DNA of 64,000 bases, taken from the NCBI RefSeq assembly GCF_001713395.1, contig NZ_CP016452.1:2046001-2110000 (forward strand). The letters are read 5' to 3'. The notes under the pieces were generated by a model. It had not been told where the DNA came from and made no database searches. It saw only the letters and a list, made by a program, of their open reading frames with translations. Within the stretch, counting starts at the first letter, position 1; each line of letters opens with the position of its first letter. Position numbers and translations under genes: made by a program. Of the stretch, positions 16,730 through 26,034 are shown in pieces. Source of the stretch: Sinorhizobium sp. RAC02. GTDB taxonomy: Bacteria > Pseudomonadota > Alphaproteobacteria > Rhizobiales > Rhizobiaceae.

Positions 16730-19534
16730 CTACCCGGCTGCGGGCAACACCTTGCACGCATCGAGCGAGCCCAAATCCCGCTCGATGCGGCGGGCCCAAC
16801 CGAGCGCGCCATCCTGCGCCGCCACCGCCGTGGCAAGGCCGAGGTCCGTCCACGCCGCACCAGCCGCACCCTTCAGTCCCTCCGCCAGCAAAAGCTCCGC
16901 ACGCACCCGATGGAGCTCCGGCAGACACCAGCGCTCGCCGCTCGCTTGGCAATGGTCGATCGCCGCCGCAATCGTCGAAAAAGCCTCCGGATGCCGGCAT
17001 TGCCGGCTGAGGGCGACGGCGGCAAGTGATTGGAAATAGGTTTGGAACAGGGTGAAGCCAGCGCCTTGCAGCGTCGCCATGGCGGGGCGAAGCTGGCGCA
17101 GGCACGCTTGCGTCTCGCCCCGCTGAAGCAGGCGCTCCGCCTCGAAGCAGTCCGCATAGGCATGCCAGACGTCGAGCGACAGTGCCCGCGTGTGTTCGCG
17201 AAGCTCCGCGATGTAACCGGTGGCGAGGTCGTCCCGGCCTGAGAGGAGTGCCAACGGGCAGGCCGCCTCCGCCAGCACATTGGAAAGCGACAGCGTGTGC
17301 CGGATGCTCTTGGCGTAGTCGATGGTCTCCTGCACCTCCAGCAACGCCGCGCCCTCCTGGCCGAGGAACCACAGGGCGCGGGCAAGGACGATGCGGGCCG
17401 TGACGTGCTGGTCGAACTGGAAGCGTATGGAATGTTGCCCGCCGCGAAGGTCGGTATAGTCACGCAGCATCTGCCGCAGTTCATCCCGTGCCTCAGCATG
17501 GCGGCCGAGCCAATGGAGCGTGGCGCCGTGCATGCGGTGGCCGATGATCGCATCCGCGGGGTCGACGGAGATCTTGGCAAGCACCGCGAACCTTTCCGCA
17601 AATTGCAGGCCGATCCGCGGCTCGGCGCGATTGATGGCGTCAACCCACAAGGCCCATATCGCTCGCAACTGATGATCCGTGTCGCCGATCGTCTCGGCAA
17701 TACGCAGCGTCGTTGACCAAGCCGCAATGCCATGCTCCGGCGCGTCCGTGGCGCGCATCTGCGGCCAGCCGAGCGCGGCATTGAGCTTCATGCGGCTGCG
17801 CTCATCGAAGCCAGGCCGCGCCTCCAGATAGGCGATAGCACGCGTTACGACCGCCAGGCACTCGTCGAGCAGCGACAGGCGGAAGAAGAGCGGCAGGCTC
17901 GCCACCGTCAGCCGCACTCCGAGCGATGGATTGCCGCTCTCGGAAAACGCCCAATCCAGCGCATCGCGCAGGCTTGGCACATGCGCGGAAAATTCCTCCG
18001 GCCATTCGACCATCGCAGCGGAATAGAGTTGCTGTTCGTTTTGCACCAGCCACGCCGCCAGCCAGGCGGCAAGTCGGCCCATCGACGCATCGGTACTCCC
18101 TGCCGCGGCCAGCTTTTCCGCCGCATAGAGCCGTGTCGTATCGAGCAGGCGGTAACGCGTGCCGGCCGGCTGCGTATCGGCAGCAACCAGCGACTTGGCA
18201 ACGAGCGAGGCAAGGTCGTCCCCCGCCTCCCCGCCGGAAAGCACCGCCGCGCCCGCTGCCTCGCTGAAACAGCCGCGCAACACCGAGAGTTCGGCGAGCG
18301 CCATCCGCTCCCGTTCGCTGAGGATATTGTAGCTCCAGTCGAGCGTCGCCCGCAGCGTCTGATGCCGCGGCAGCGCCGTGCGCCGCCCGCGCGTCAGCAG
18401 GCGAAAACAATCCGTCAGCGCAGCGGCTAGCGCTGGAACGCTGATCGTTTCCAGTCGTCCGGCCGCAAGCTCGATCGCCAATGCGATCCCGTCGAGCTGC
18501 GCACAGATTTTGGCGACATGGGGCGTATCCGCATCTGTCAACACATAGCGGCCGAGACAGGCATCGGCGCGCTCGACGAACAATTGCACAGCCGGCGAAC
18601 GCATCGCCTCCTCGGCGAGACCCGTCTGTGCAGGCAGATCAAGCGGCGGTAAGCGGTGCACACGCTCGCCTTCGGCCCGAAGCGGCTCGCGGCTGGTCGC
18701 AAGGACGCGCAGTGCCGGCGCGCGTGCCATGATTGCCTCGACGATGACAGCGACCCCGTCCACCACCTGCTCGCAGCCATCGAGCACGACCAACATGTCG
18801 TGCTGTGCAAGATGCACGGCGATATCGCGCACGACATCGTCGCTGCGCGTCAAAATACCGAGCGATGTGGCAATCGAGGTGGCGATGAGGCCGGGCTGCG
18901 CCACATCCGAAAGGTCGATCCAGACCGTGCTTTCCGCGCCCGCCGCCACAGCCCGCGCAACAGTGGATTTGCCGATGCCACCCGGCCCGACGATGGTGAG
19001 CAGCCGGGACCGGGCAAGCTGCGCGGCGATCTCCATGATCGAATGCTCCCGGCCAAAAATGCGGGGCGTGACCGCGACGCCGGCCAAAACCGGAACCGGC
19101 GCGGCATTCTCCGTCGGCCGCGCCACAAGCTCGGCAATGAACGCATAGCCTCGACCCGGCACGTTGGCGATGAACTTCGGTTCTTTCTGGATATCGTCCA
19201 GCGCCTTGCGCAACGCGGAAATATGGACGCGAAGGTTGGCCTCCTCGACAAACGTGTCCGGCCAGACATGCCGGACGATTTCCGCATTGGTCTTCAGTTC
19301 TCCCGCATGCGCGGCAAGAAAGATGAGGATATCGGCCGCCCGGCTGCCCAGCGGCACGAGCCTGCCATCGCGCAGAAGCGCGCGGCGGGCAGGCGCTAGT
19401 GTGAACGGTCCGAATTGCATGTCGCGCACAACATCATCCCCATTCAGGAACCCTGGCAGTCCGGCTGGATTGCCTGTCCCGTTTTCGCTCAGCCTTCCAC
19501 CGGCTTCGTCCGAGCGGAGAACATCGCAAAGCAA
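16730..19534 (-). CDS. Winged-helix / ATPase / TPR-like transcriptional regulator
   Basis: A 934-residue regulator. Residues about 40-135 form an OmpR/PhoB-type winged helix, with LPLGSRAADIL-like, EIVRHVWPDTFVEEANLRVHISALRKAL and VPGRGYAF blocks. An AAA/NB-ARC-like ATPase has P-loop GPGGIGKS (183-190) and Walker B-like DMLVVLDGCE. The C-terminal half is a long helical region rich in alanine, probably TPR-like and ligand- or protein-sensing. The true start may be the ATG at 19420 (MQFGPFTL), since the first 38 residues are not conserved-looking. It probably controls the hydrolase genes transcribed in the same direction, which is inference. The same architecture is common in Rhizobiales and actinomycetes. 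Confidence 0.82.
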   Translation of the reverse strand: MLCDVLRSDEAGGRLSENGTGNPAGLPGFLNGDDVVRDMQFGPFTLAPARRALLRDGRLVPLGSRAADILIFLAAHAGELKTNAEIVRHVWPDTFVEEANLRVHISALRKALDDIQKEPKFIANVPGRGYAFIAELVARPTENAAPVPVLAGVAVTPRIFGREHSIMEIAAQLARSRLLTIVGPGGIGKSTVARAVAAGAESTVWIDLSDVAQPGLIATSIATSLGILTRSDDVVRDIAVHLAQHDMLVVLDGCEQVVDGVAVIVEAIMARAPALRVLATSREPLRAEGERVHRLPPLDLPAQTGLAEEAMRSPAVQLFVERADACLGRYVLTDADTPHVAKICAQLDGIALAIELAAGRLETISVPALAAALTDCFRLLTRGRRTALPRHQTLRATLDWSYNILSERERMALAELSVLRGCFSEAAGAAVLSGGEAGDDLASLVAKSLVAADTQPAGTRYRLLDTTRLYAAEKLAAAGSTDASMGRLAAWLAAWLVQNEQQLYSAAMVEWPEEFSAHVPSLRDALDWAFSESGNPSLGVRLTVASLPLFFRLSLLDECLAVVTRAIAYLEARPGFDERSRMKLNAALGWPQMRATDAPEHGIAAWSTTLRIAETIGDTDHQLRAIWALWVDAINRAEPRIGLQFAERFAVLAKISVDPADAIIGHRMHGATLHWLGRHAEARDELRQMLRDYTDLRGGQHSIRFQFDQHVTARIVLARALWFLGQEGAALLEVQETIDYAKSIRHTLSLSNVLAEAACPLALLSGRDDLATGYIAELREHTRALSLDVWHAYADCFEAERLLQRGETQACLRQLRPAMATLQGAGFTLFQTYFQSLAAVALSRQCRHPEAFSTIAAAIDHCQASGERWCLPELHRVRAELLLAEGLKGAAGAAWTDLGLATAVAAQDGALGWARRIERDLGSLDACKVLPAAG

Positions 19535-19739
19535 CCGATCGCTGCATTTCTGCTCGGATAGCGAGTATCATTTTGAAGCTACCATGACGAACCTGACTCT
19601 TAATGCCCCTACATTCCAACAAACGAATCGCACCACCAAAGCACGGGATCGAACAGCCAGACGGATCGTGAAGTAGAGAAGCTATAGCCGCAAGCGTGTG
19701 CGCGGCGTTTTTTCACCGCAGCGATCAGGTGTATTTCGA

Positions 19740-20290
19740 ACGCGTCCTAGCTCGTTGCTCGCCCTCGGCCTCCGGCTCGGCGTGGTCGACATCGACCTCA
19801 TTTCCGGCACGCCGCGCTGCACTCTCAACAACCCGAACCTCCTTGATGGCATCGAGTTCACGGTCGTCGCCATCGGCGTCTTCGGCCTTGGCCAAATGTT
19901 CAGCGCGTTGGGCGAGAAAGTCGAAAACCGCGCCGCGCCGAAATACACCTTCCGCTCGCTCTTCTCGCGCCTCAGCGACATCATCCTGTGCTGGGAGGAC
20001 CTGCTGGTCGATTCGATCGTCGACTTTGCCGTCGGCATCCTGCCCGGTTCCGGCGCGACCGCCTCCACCATCCTCTCCTACGCCGCTCCAAGCGCATGTC
20101 CAAGAACCCGGAAAGGTTCGGCAAGGGTGCCATCAGGGCGCCGCAGCGCCCGAAGCTGCCAACAACGCTACTCCTACGCCGCGATGATCCCGCTGCTCAC
20201 CCTCGGCATTCCGGGCTCGGCGACGACGGCGGTGATGCTGGGTGGGCTCCTGATGCTCGGCCTTCAAGACGGGTCGCGGCGTTGCCTGGG
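19740..20290 (+). pseudogene. Fragmented tctA (tripartite tricarboxylate transporter large permease)
   Basis: TctA blocks can be read in order but in different frames: LGVVDIDLISGTPRCTLNNP, IEFTVVAIGVFGLGQMF, GILPGSGATAS, then after shifts KNPERFGKGAI, APEAANNA and finally PLLTLGIPGSATTAVMLGG. At least two frame changes lie between 20090 and 20170, and both ends of the gene are missing (the family has about 500 residues). It is therefore a decayed fragment of the citrate/tricarboxylate permease. No tctB or tctC was found nearby. Confidence 0.75.
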
Positions 20291-20319
20291 GCGACCAGGG
20301 CGGCGGCATATTCTGCGTC

Positions 20320-20760
20320 GTGGCACGGCTGTTCCGCCCAGGCTACGTCAACACCCTCGTGCAAGAATGGCTTCCGGCGATGGACGGTATCGCCGACAAG
20401 CTAAAGGCAGGAGCCACCGTCGCGGACGTCGGATGCGGGCACGGACTGTCGACGATCCTGATGGCACAGGCCTTCCCGTACTCCCGGTTCACGGGCTATG
20501 ACTTTCACCCGGACTCGATCGCCGCTGCGATCGCGCACGCCAGATCGCATGGCCTGACAAACGCGCACCTTGAAGTTGCGAGAGCCTAGGACTTCAACGG
20601 CCACGATTTCGATCTGATCACCTGTTTCGATTGCCCGCACGACATGGGTGATCCCAAGGCAGCGGCAATGCATATTCGCCAAGCACTCAAGCACGATGGG
20701 ACATGGATGGTGGTCATAAGGCGATGCCACATTGTCAGCAGCTTCGTGGTTGGGCAGTAA
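20320..20760 (+). pseudogene. Class I SAM-dependent methyltransferase remnant with an in-frame stop
   Basis: The frame encodes FRPGYVNTLVQEWLPAMDG, SAM motif I (VADVGCGHGLST) and FTGYDFHPDSIAAA. A TAG follows at 20587-20589, and in the same frame the domain continues with FDLITCFDCPHDMGDPKAAAMHIRQALKHDGTWMVV. Similarity then ends before the TAA at 20758-20760. The N-terminal winged-helix domain and the C-terminus are absent. It is joined directly to the tctA remnant, so a deletion or rearrangement fused two decayed genes. A short N-terminal peptide could still be made, but the fold is broken. Confidence 0.7.
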
Positions 20761-20799
20761 TGCGGCTGAGATGAATCCGCCGACTATCAGTTACAGAAC

Positions 20800-21210
20800 T
20801 ACCGCTTTCCACCGCGAATCATCACCCGTGCGGCCTGATTGTATCTCCGGATCCCTTTAAGCCTATGGCTGATTGAGGAAATGCTGTTGGAGCGCGACAT
20901 CGTCGTGTCTCGTGAAGCGGTACGCGATGGGGTCGCAAATTCGGGGTGGCTTACGCGAAGCAGTTGCGCAGGAAGTAGCCGTCGCGAGAGGATACATGGC
21001 GTCTGGACGAGGTCATGATTTCCATTAGCGGCCAAAAACTTGGCTTTGGCCTGCCGTCGACCAGGACGGTCTCGACGAGGTCGCCCAAGCCCGCCGCAAG
21101 ACCAGACGCCGAAGCGCATCGTCACCGACCAACTGCGCTCATACGAAGTAACAAGACGGGACGTCATATCCGCTGTCGAGCATCCTCGCTCACGTCTGAC
21201 AATCAGTTGA
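20800..21210 (+). pseudogene. IS6-family transposase remnant
   Basis: Six-frame reading on the plus strand gives YRFPPRIITRAA, a stop, then LYLRIPLSLWLIEEMLLERDIVVSREAVR. This corresponds to the YRFPPEII...LYLRFxLSxRDVEELLxERGIxVSxExVR start of IS6/IS240/IS26-type transposases. Later KRIVTDQLRSYE matches the catalytic-core segment V-T-D-x-L-x-S-Y. Stops and frameshifts interrupt it, and the C-terminal Glu region is not readable. Terminal inverted repeats were not identified. It is a dead insertion element next to two other pseudogenes. Confidence 0.7.
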
Positions 21211-21266
21211 TTGGAACGTCGCGGTCTTTCAGCGTCGGACGTCAAGCAGTGCATATCGCCCTCCCT

Positions 21267-22202
21267 CTAGGGCGCGCCTCCATTTGCTTTCCGATGCTCG
21301 CGGAACTGGCTCGGCGACGCACCGATGATACGTTTGAAGGCACGGCTGAAGGACGCCTCGGACTCGTATCCGAGGCGTTCCGCAATTACGGCGACGCGTT
21401 GGCCTTCCCCCAGCCACTGGTGGGCCTGGTGCATGCGCATCCGGGCGACGTACCGAGCGGGCGTTTCACCGACAACGGTGGCAAAGCGCTGGGCGAAGCC
21501 GGATCGCGAGGCGCCCATGTGGCGGGCGAGTTCGCCGACACTCCAGTCATGGGATGGATTGAGATGAATGGCCGCGAGAACACGGCCGACTTCCGGGTTT
21601 CGGACGGCCGCTAACCAGCCGGTCGAGTCGCCGCAGCCATGTTCCACCCAGGTTCGGATGATCGTGGCGGTCAGCACGTCGGCCAGACGGGAAAGAATAC
21701 CCCCTGCCCCGACGCGGTTCATATCCACCTCCCGCATCATCGCATCGAGCAAGAGCGGGATTGTCGGCTCGCTGGCCGCCAGATCGCTGGTGCGCATCAC
21801 GTCCGGCATCAGTTCCAGGAGAGGATGCCGCTTGTCGACGTTGAACCGCATCACCGCAAAAAACAGGAGGTTGCTGGTGTCGGGGCGGGCGCATTGCAGA
21901 TCGACGATGCCATCGCAGAGGCGTTTTCGCGCCATGGACTCCACCGGCGTGGGCGCCACGCCCGGTTCACTTGCCAGAACATGGGCATCGCCGCGTGGCA
22001 ACAGGACGGCATCACCTGCGTTCATTTCCGTCCATTCACCGGAGGGCGATTGCAGATAGGCGTGACCGGCGGCCAGGAAATGGAACCGCGCTTCCACCTG
22101 GGTCGGGTACGCCGTTGCCCACGGGGCAGAAGGCTGGCAGCGGCCATATTCTACGCCATCAAGGCGTAAGCCCCGCAGCATCTCGGTCAATGGATCGTTC
22201 AT
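21267..22202 (-). CDS. AraC-family transcriptional regulator with cupin sensor domain
   Basis: A 311-residue protein. The N-terminal cupin_6-type domain (YPTQVEARFHFLAAGHAYL, AGDAVLLPRGDAHVLA) is followed by a C-terminal AraC pair of HTH motifs: WSVGELARHMGASRSGFAQRF and RVAVIAERLGYESEASFSRAFKRIIGASPSQFR. The ATG at 22202 has AGGGG at good spacing; an ATG ten codons earlier lacks it. It is divergent from the MFS pump gene at 22308, with about 105 bp between, the usual layout for a local activator of an exporter. The ligand is unknown. Confidence 0.9.
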   Translation of the reverse strand: MNDPLTEMLRGLRLDGVEYGRCQPSAPWATAYPTQVEARFHFLAAGHAYLQSPSGEWTEMNAGDAVLLPRGDAHVLASEPGVAPTPVESMARKRLCDGIVDLQCARPDTSNLLFFAVMRFNVDKRHPLLELMPDVMRTSDLAASEPTIPLLLDAMMREVDMNRVGAGGILSRLADVLTATIIRTWVEHGCGDSTGWLAAVRNPEVGRVLAAIHLNPSHDWSVGELARHMGASRSGFAQRFATVVGETPARYVARMRMHQAHQWLGEGQRVAVIAERLGYESEASFSRAFKRIIGASPSQFREHRKANGGAP

Positions 22203-22307
22203 CGGCGCGCCCCTATTTGGACGAATAGTCATGCCTTATGGATTTCTTAGCATAGAAACACCGCCGCTTCCCGTCTAGCGTTCTCTCAACAGTTTTGGAG
22301 ACAGCAG

Positions 22308-23516
22308 ATGAATAGCAATCAAGAGACAACCGGCTTTCGTGCCGACGACGGCCATACCAAGTCTGCCTGGGCGGGCGTGATTTCTCTCTCGCTCGGCGTG
22401 TTCGGCCTGGTCACGGCGGAGTTTCTGCCGGCCAGCCTGCTGACGCCGATGTCGCATGACCTCGGCGTCAGCATCGGCGCGGCCGGACAATCGGTAACGA
22501 TGACAGCGGTCGTCGGCGCGATTGCCGGCCCTGCCATCGTGGTCGGCACGAGCCGCTTCGATCGGCGCTATACGCTTCTGGGGCTCACCGCGCTGCTGAT
22601 CCTGTCCAGCCTCATCACCGCCTTCTCCAGCGGGCTGCCCATGTTGCTTTTCTCGCGCGCGTTGCTTGGCATCGGCCTTGGCGGTTTCTGGGCCATGTCA
22701 CTGGCTCTGGCGATGCGGCTGGTACCTGAACGGCTGATGCCGAGGGCGATGGCTATCATCATGGGCGGCGTATCCGCCGCAACGGTCTGCGCAGCGCCTG
22801 TTGGCGCCTGGATAGGCGAAATCATGGGATGGCGGTTCGCCTTCGTCATCACGGCCATACTCGGCGTGCTTGCGCTTCTGACACAGGCGATCACGCTGCC
22901 TGCCATGCCGTCCACCGGTCCGGCCAACCTCGGCACGATGGCCACCGTCCTGCGTCGCCCCGCCATCCGCATCGGGCTCTTGACCATACTGCTCGTTGTC
23001 GCCGGCCACTTCGCCGGGTTTACCTTCATACGCCCGTTCCTGGAGAATGTGCCGCATTTTGGCGTCGAAGGCATTTCGGGAATTCTGCTGGCCTTCGGCA
23101 TCGGTGGTTTCTTCGGTAACTTTGCTGGCGGTTTTATTTCCGAGCGCAACACCGCCTTGTCGATGACGCTTGCGGCAGCTGGCATCGCCATCACAGCCTT
23201 CGTGCTGAGCTTTGCAGGCGCCTCGCCGGTCGTCGCCACCGTCGCCACGACGCTCTGGGGCTTTGCCTTTGGCGCGCTTCCCGTCAGCGTCCAGAGCTTC
23301 GTCACCCAGGCGGCATCCGATGAACCGGAGAGTGCCGGCGCATTGACGCTGACGACCTTCCAGATCGCCATTTCGAGCGGTGCGGTGTTCGGGGGCCTGA
23401 TCGTCGGAAGCCATGGTCCGGCCGGGGTTTTCGCCTTCGCCGGATTGTCCGCCATGCTCGGCGCCACCCTGATCGGGTTTGCGAGCCGCACGCGGCTGGC
23501 GGCAGCTGCCGGATAG
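22308..23516 (+). CDS. MFS transporter (NepI/AraJ-like efflux)
   Basis: A 402-residue, 12-TM major facilitator. The first helix carries SLSLGVFGLVTAEFLPASLLTPMS, typical of the DHA1 group that includes NepI, AraJ and related exporters. Further blocks are FDRRYTLL and RALLGIGLGGFWAMSLALAMRLVPE. The latter is very close to the purine ribonucleoside exporter NepI, but the substrate is not established. It is paired divergently with the AraC regulator, so probably induced by its own substrate. Confidence 0.85.
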   Translation: MNSNQETTGFRADDGHTKSAWAGVISLSLGVFGLVTAEFLPASLLTPMSHDLGVSIGAAGQSVTMTAVVGAIAGPAIVVGTSRFDRRYTLLGLTALLILSSLITAFSSGLPMLLFSRALLGIGLGGFWAMSLALAMRLVPERLMPRAMAIIMGGVSAATVCAAPVGAWIGEIMGWRFAFVITAILGVLALLTQAITLPAMPSTGPANLGTMATVLRRPAIRIGLLTILLVVAGHFAGFTFIRPFLENVPHFGVEGISGILLAFGIGGFFGNFAGGFISERNTALSMTLAAAGIAITAFVLSFAGASPVVATVATTLWGFAFGALPVSVQSFVTQAASDEPESAGALTLTTFQIAISSGAVFGGLIVGSHGPAGVFAFAGLSAMLGATLIGFASRTRLAAAAG

Positions 23517-23611
23517 GACACGAACTCAGAAGTCGAATGATCAGCCAGTCGTGTCATCCCGTGACGTGCTCCGGCTGACCATTCGCCCTCATCAACGCCA
23601 TCAACATCAGG

Positions 23612-23636
23612 CCGAGCGGGAGCTCTCCTCGCTCGG
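23612..23636. other. Stem-loop in the gap after the MFS gene
   Basis: CCGAGCG (23612-23618) pairs with CGCTCGG (23630-23636) around an 11-nt loop that can itself partly pair. No U-run follows on either strand, so it is not a standard intrinsic terminator. It lies between the convergent MFS gene and M20 hydrolase gene, where it may protect 3' ends. Nothing else was seen in 23517-23786. Confidence 0.35.
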
Positions 23637-23786
23637 TCCTGCGCGTCAGATCTCGCAGATAACCGCCGACTGAATTGATCTGCCCTCCCGGGCTTGTCGC
23701 GTAGCTGAGCTTGGTAGAGAGGGAGGGTGGCCGCGGCTGAGATCAAGAAGGTTTCAGTGCGCCATAGCGTGCGAGATGAGTAGTGC

Positions 23787-24983
23787 TCAGCTTAGAAGAT
23801 CAACCGCCGCCCTCGCGAGCGCCAGCGTCCCGAAGGCGATCGATCGCTCGTCCGGCTGATAGTCGGGATTGTGCACCTTGTCCGAGCGACCTGGCTGCGA
23901 GGAGCCGACAAGCAGCCGGAACGAGGGAACCATCTGCGCGATCAGCGCAAAGTCCTCGCCGCCCATACTCGGTTCATAATCGAACGCCACGTCGCCGAGC
24001 TGGGTGTTGATGGAGGCGAGCGTCCGCTGGAGCATGCCCGGATCGTTGAAAATGGGGGGCGTGCCGCGCCTGTAGGTGAAGTCGCAACCTGCCCGGAACC
24101 CCAACGCCGCACCCTCACAAAGGCGACGCAAACCGGCCTCCGCCGCGTCGCGAGCCTCCGGCTGCCGGCTGCGCACGGTGCCTTTCAGCTCGCAGCTTTC
24201 GGGGATGATGTTTCTTGCCTCTCCCGCATGGATCGAGCCGACCGTCACCACGCAGGCATCGAGTGCCCGCACGTCGCGCGACACGATGGTCTGCAACTGG
24301 CCGATCAGTTGGGCGGCGATGACGATGGGGTCGATGGCGTCGTAGGCGCGCGCCGCATGCCCGCCTTTACCGCGTACGGTGATGTCGAAGGAATCGACCG
24401 CGGAGTTGGCGTAGCCGTGCACGATGCCGAACTGGCCGGCCGCAATTTCGGGCCGGTTGTGCAGGCTGAGAGCCATGTCGACGCCCTCCATCACCCCGTC
24501 GGCGATCATTTCCTTCGCGCCGCCGATAGCCTCCTCGGCCGGCTGAAAGATCAGCCGGACATTGCCGACCAGCCGGTTTTCCAGGCGCTTCAGCACGGCC
24601 CCGACTGCTAGCACCGTTGCGGTGTGGAGATCATGGCCGCAGGCATGCATGCGGTTCGGAATCTTGCTCGCATAGTCAAGGCCGGTCTGCTCCTGCATCG
24701 GCAGGGCGTCCATGTCCGCCCGGATCAGCAAGGTCGGGCCGGGCCGCTTGCCGCGGATATGCCCGACGACACCCGTGCGGCCGACACCGGTCTGGTGTTC
24801 GATGCCAAGGTTTGCCAGGGTTTCCGCAACGAGGGCCGCGGTCCTCACCTCCTCGAAGGCGATTTCCGGATATTCGTGGATACGCCGGCGGATATCGATG
24901 AAGCGCGCTTCGTTCTCCTCGACGATGGCGGCAATCAGCGACGTCACGTCATTGACGCCGGAAGCGGAATTTGTTTCAGCCAT
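23787..24983 (-). CDS. M20-family amidohydrolase (hippurate hydrolase / IAA-amino acid hydrolase type)
   Basis: A 398-residue M20D peptidase. Metal-binding and catalytic blocks: RADMDALPMQEQTG, HACGHDLHTA (Cys115, His117), FQPAEEAIGGAK (Glu150/151) and, near the C-terminus, GGEDFA. The dimerisation insert begins GKGGHAARAYDAIDPI. The family cleaves N-acyl or peptide bonds of small acylated amino acids in the cytoplasm. It is the last gene of the dipeptide-type ABC operon, about 50 bp after the ATPase gene, and probably processes the imported compound. Stereo- and acyl-specificity are not visible. Confidence 0.88.
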   Translation of the reverse strand: MAETNSASGVNDVTSLIAAIVEENEARFIDIRRRIHEYPEIAFEEVRTAALVAETLANLGIEHQTGVGRTGVVGHIRGKRPGPTLLIRADMDALPMQEQTGLDYASKIPNRMHACGHDLHTATVLAVGAVLKRLENRLVGNVRLIFQPAEEAIGGAKEMIADGVMEGVDMALSLHNRPEIAAGQFGIVHGYANSAVDSFDITVRGKGGHAARAYDAIDPIVIAAQLIGQLQTIVSRDVRALDACVVTVGSIHAGEARNIIPESCELKGTVRSRQPEARDAAEAGLRRLCEGAALGFRAGCDFTYRRGTPPIFNDPGMLQRTLASINTQLGDVAFDYEPSMGGEDFALIAQMVPSFRLLVGSSQPGRSDKVHNPDYQPDERSIAFGTLALARAAVDLLS

Positions 24984-25032
24984 GGCTGGCCTCCAGTCTC
25001 TCGTATTGCAGTGTCGGATTTTGCGTCCCGTC

Positions 25033-26034
25033 TCAGCCGTTCAGATGGCAGGCCGACAGATGCTTCGGTGCCACTTCCTTGCGCACCGGAACCTCCACCC
25101 GGCAGCGATCGATGGCGAACGGACACCGCGGATGGAAATGACAGCCCTTGGGCGGGTCGAGCGGACTGGGCAGTTCGCCTTCCACGGACTTGAAGGCCCG
25201 CTTGCCGGTTTCGATGCGGGGAACCTCCGCAAGCAGGGCTTTCGTATAGGGATGATTGGGCCGCCGGAAGACCTCTTCCACCGGCGCTTCCTCGACGATC
25301 CGGCCGAGATACATGATCGCGACCCGGTCGGAAATGTGCTCCACCACGCCGAGGTCATGGCTGACAAAGAGATAGGTCAGATCAAGCTGGTCGCGCAGAT
25401 CCATGAACAGGTTGATTACCTGGGCCTGGATGGACACGTCTAGGGCGGCGACGCTCTCGTCGCAGACGAGGAACTGCGGCTTGACGGCAAGCGCCCGCGC
25501 AATGTTGACGCGCTGGCGCTGGCCGCCCGAGAACTGGTGAGGGTAACGCGTCTTCATCGACGGATCGAACCCGGCTAAAGTCAGGTAGTTGTCCACATAG
25601 GACACGCGTTCCGCCGAGGTCGCCAGACCATGGGTTTTCGGCGCCTCGAAGACCAAGTCCTCGACCGTCATGCGCGGGTTGAGCGCGGCCATCGGGTTCT
25701 GGAAAATCATCTGCGTCGAAAGGCCAGTTTCCTTCCACTGGGCGGATGTCATGGTGTTGCGGTCCATGCCTTTCCACAGCACGCTGCCACCGGTCGGCTT
25801 GGCGATACCCGCGATGACGCGGCCGAGGGTCGATTTTCCGCAGCCGCTTTCGCCTACGAGACCGACGACCTCGCCACTGCGAATGCTGAGACTGACCTCG
25901 TCCAGCGCGTGAACGACGGGCGCGGGTTTTGCCAGTTTCAGGCCGAGCGCGATCCAGGCGGCCAGATCCGGCTTGGTGCCAAAGCGCTGCGATACATTTC
26001 TGGCTTCAATCAGGGGGGTGTCGACAGCCGTCAT
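25033..26034 (-). CDS. Oligopeptide/dipeptide ABC transporter ATP-binding protein (DppF-like)
   Basis: A 333-residue ATPase with Walker A GESGCGKS, signature [12 protein letters not shown] ([15 protein letters not shown]) and Walker B LVCDESVAALDV. The C-terminal oligo_HPY region has LDPPKGCHFHPRCPFA, which carries the Cys/His motif of peptide importers. The ATG at 26034 overlaps the preceding gene's TGA (ATGA), giving coupling; the longer open frame upstream is antisense-like and was discarded. It partners the DppD-like ATPase. The Walker B Ala-rich SVAALDV is the normal DppF variant. Confidence 0.9.
   Translation of the reverse strand: MTAVDTPLIEARNVSQRFGTKPDLAAWIALGLKLAKPAPVVHALDEVSLSIRSGEVVGLVGESGCGKSTLGRVIAGIAKPTGGSVLWKGMDRNTMTSAQWKETGLSTQMIFQNPMAALNPRMTVEDLVFEAPKTHGLATSAERVSYVDNYLTLAGFDPSMKTRYPHQFSGGQRQRVNIARALAVKPQFLVCDESVAALDVSIQAQVINLFMDLRDQLDLTYLFVSHDLGVVEHISDRVAIMYLGRIVEEAPVEEVFRRPNHPYTKALLAEVPRIETGKRAFKSVEGELPSPLDPPKGCHFHPRCPFAIDRCRVEVPVRKEVAPKHLSACHLNG

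Noticed and set aside
21229..21417. Small open frames around the AraC gene end and the IS6 remnant
   Set aside because: They overlap conserved coding sequence or decayed transposase DNA and have no independent support.
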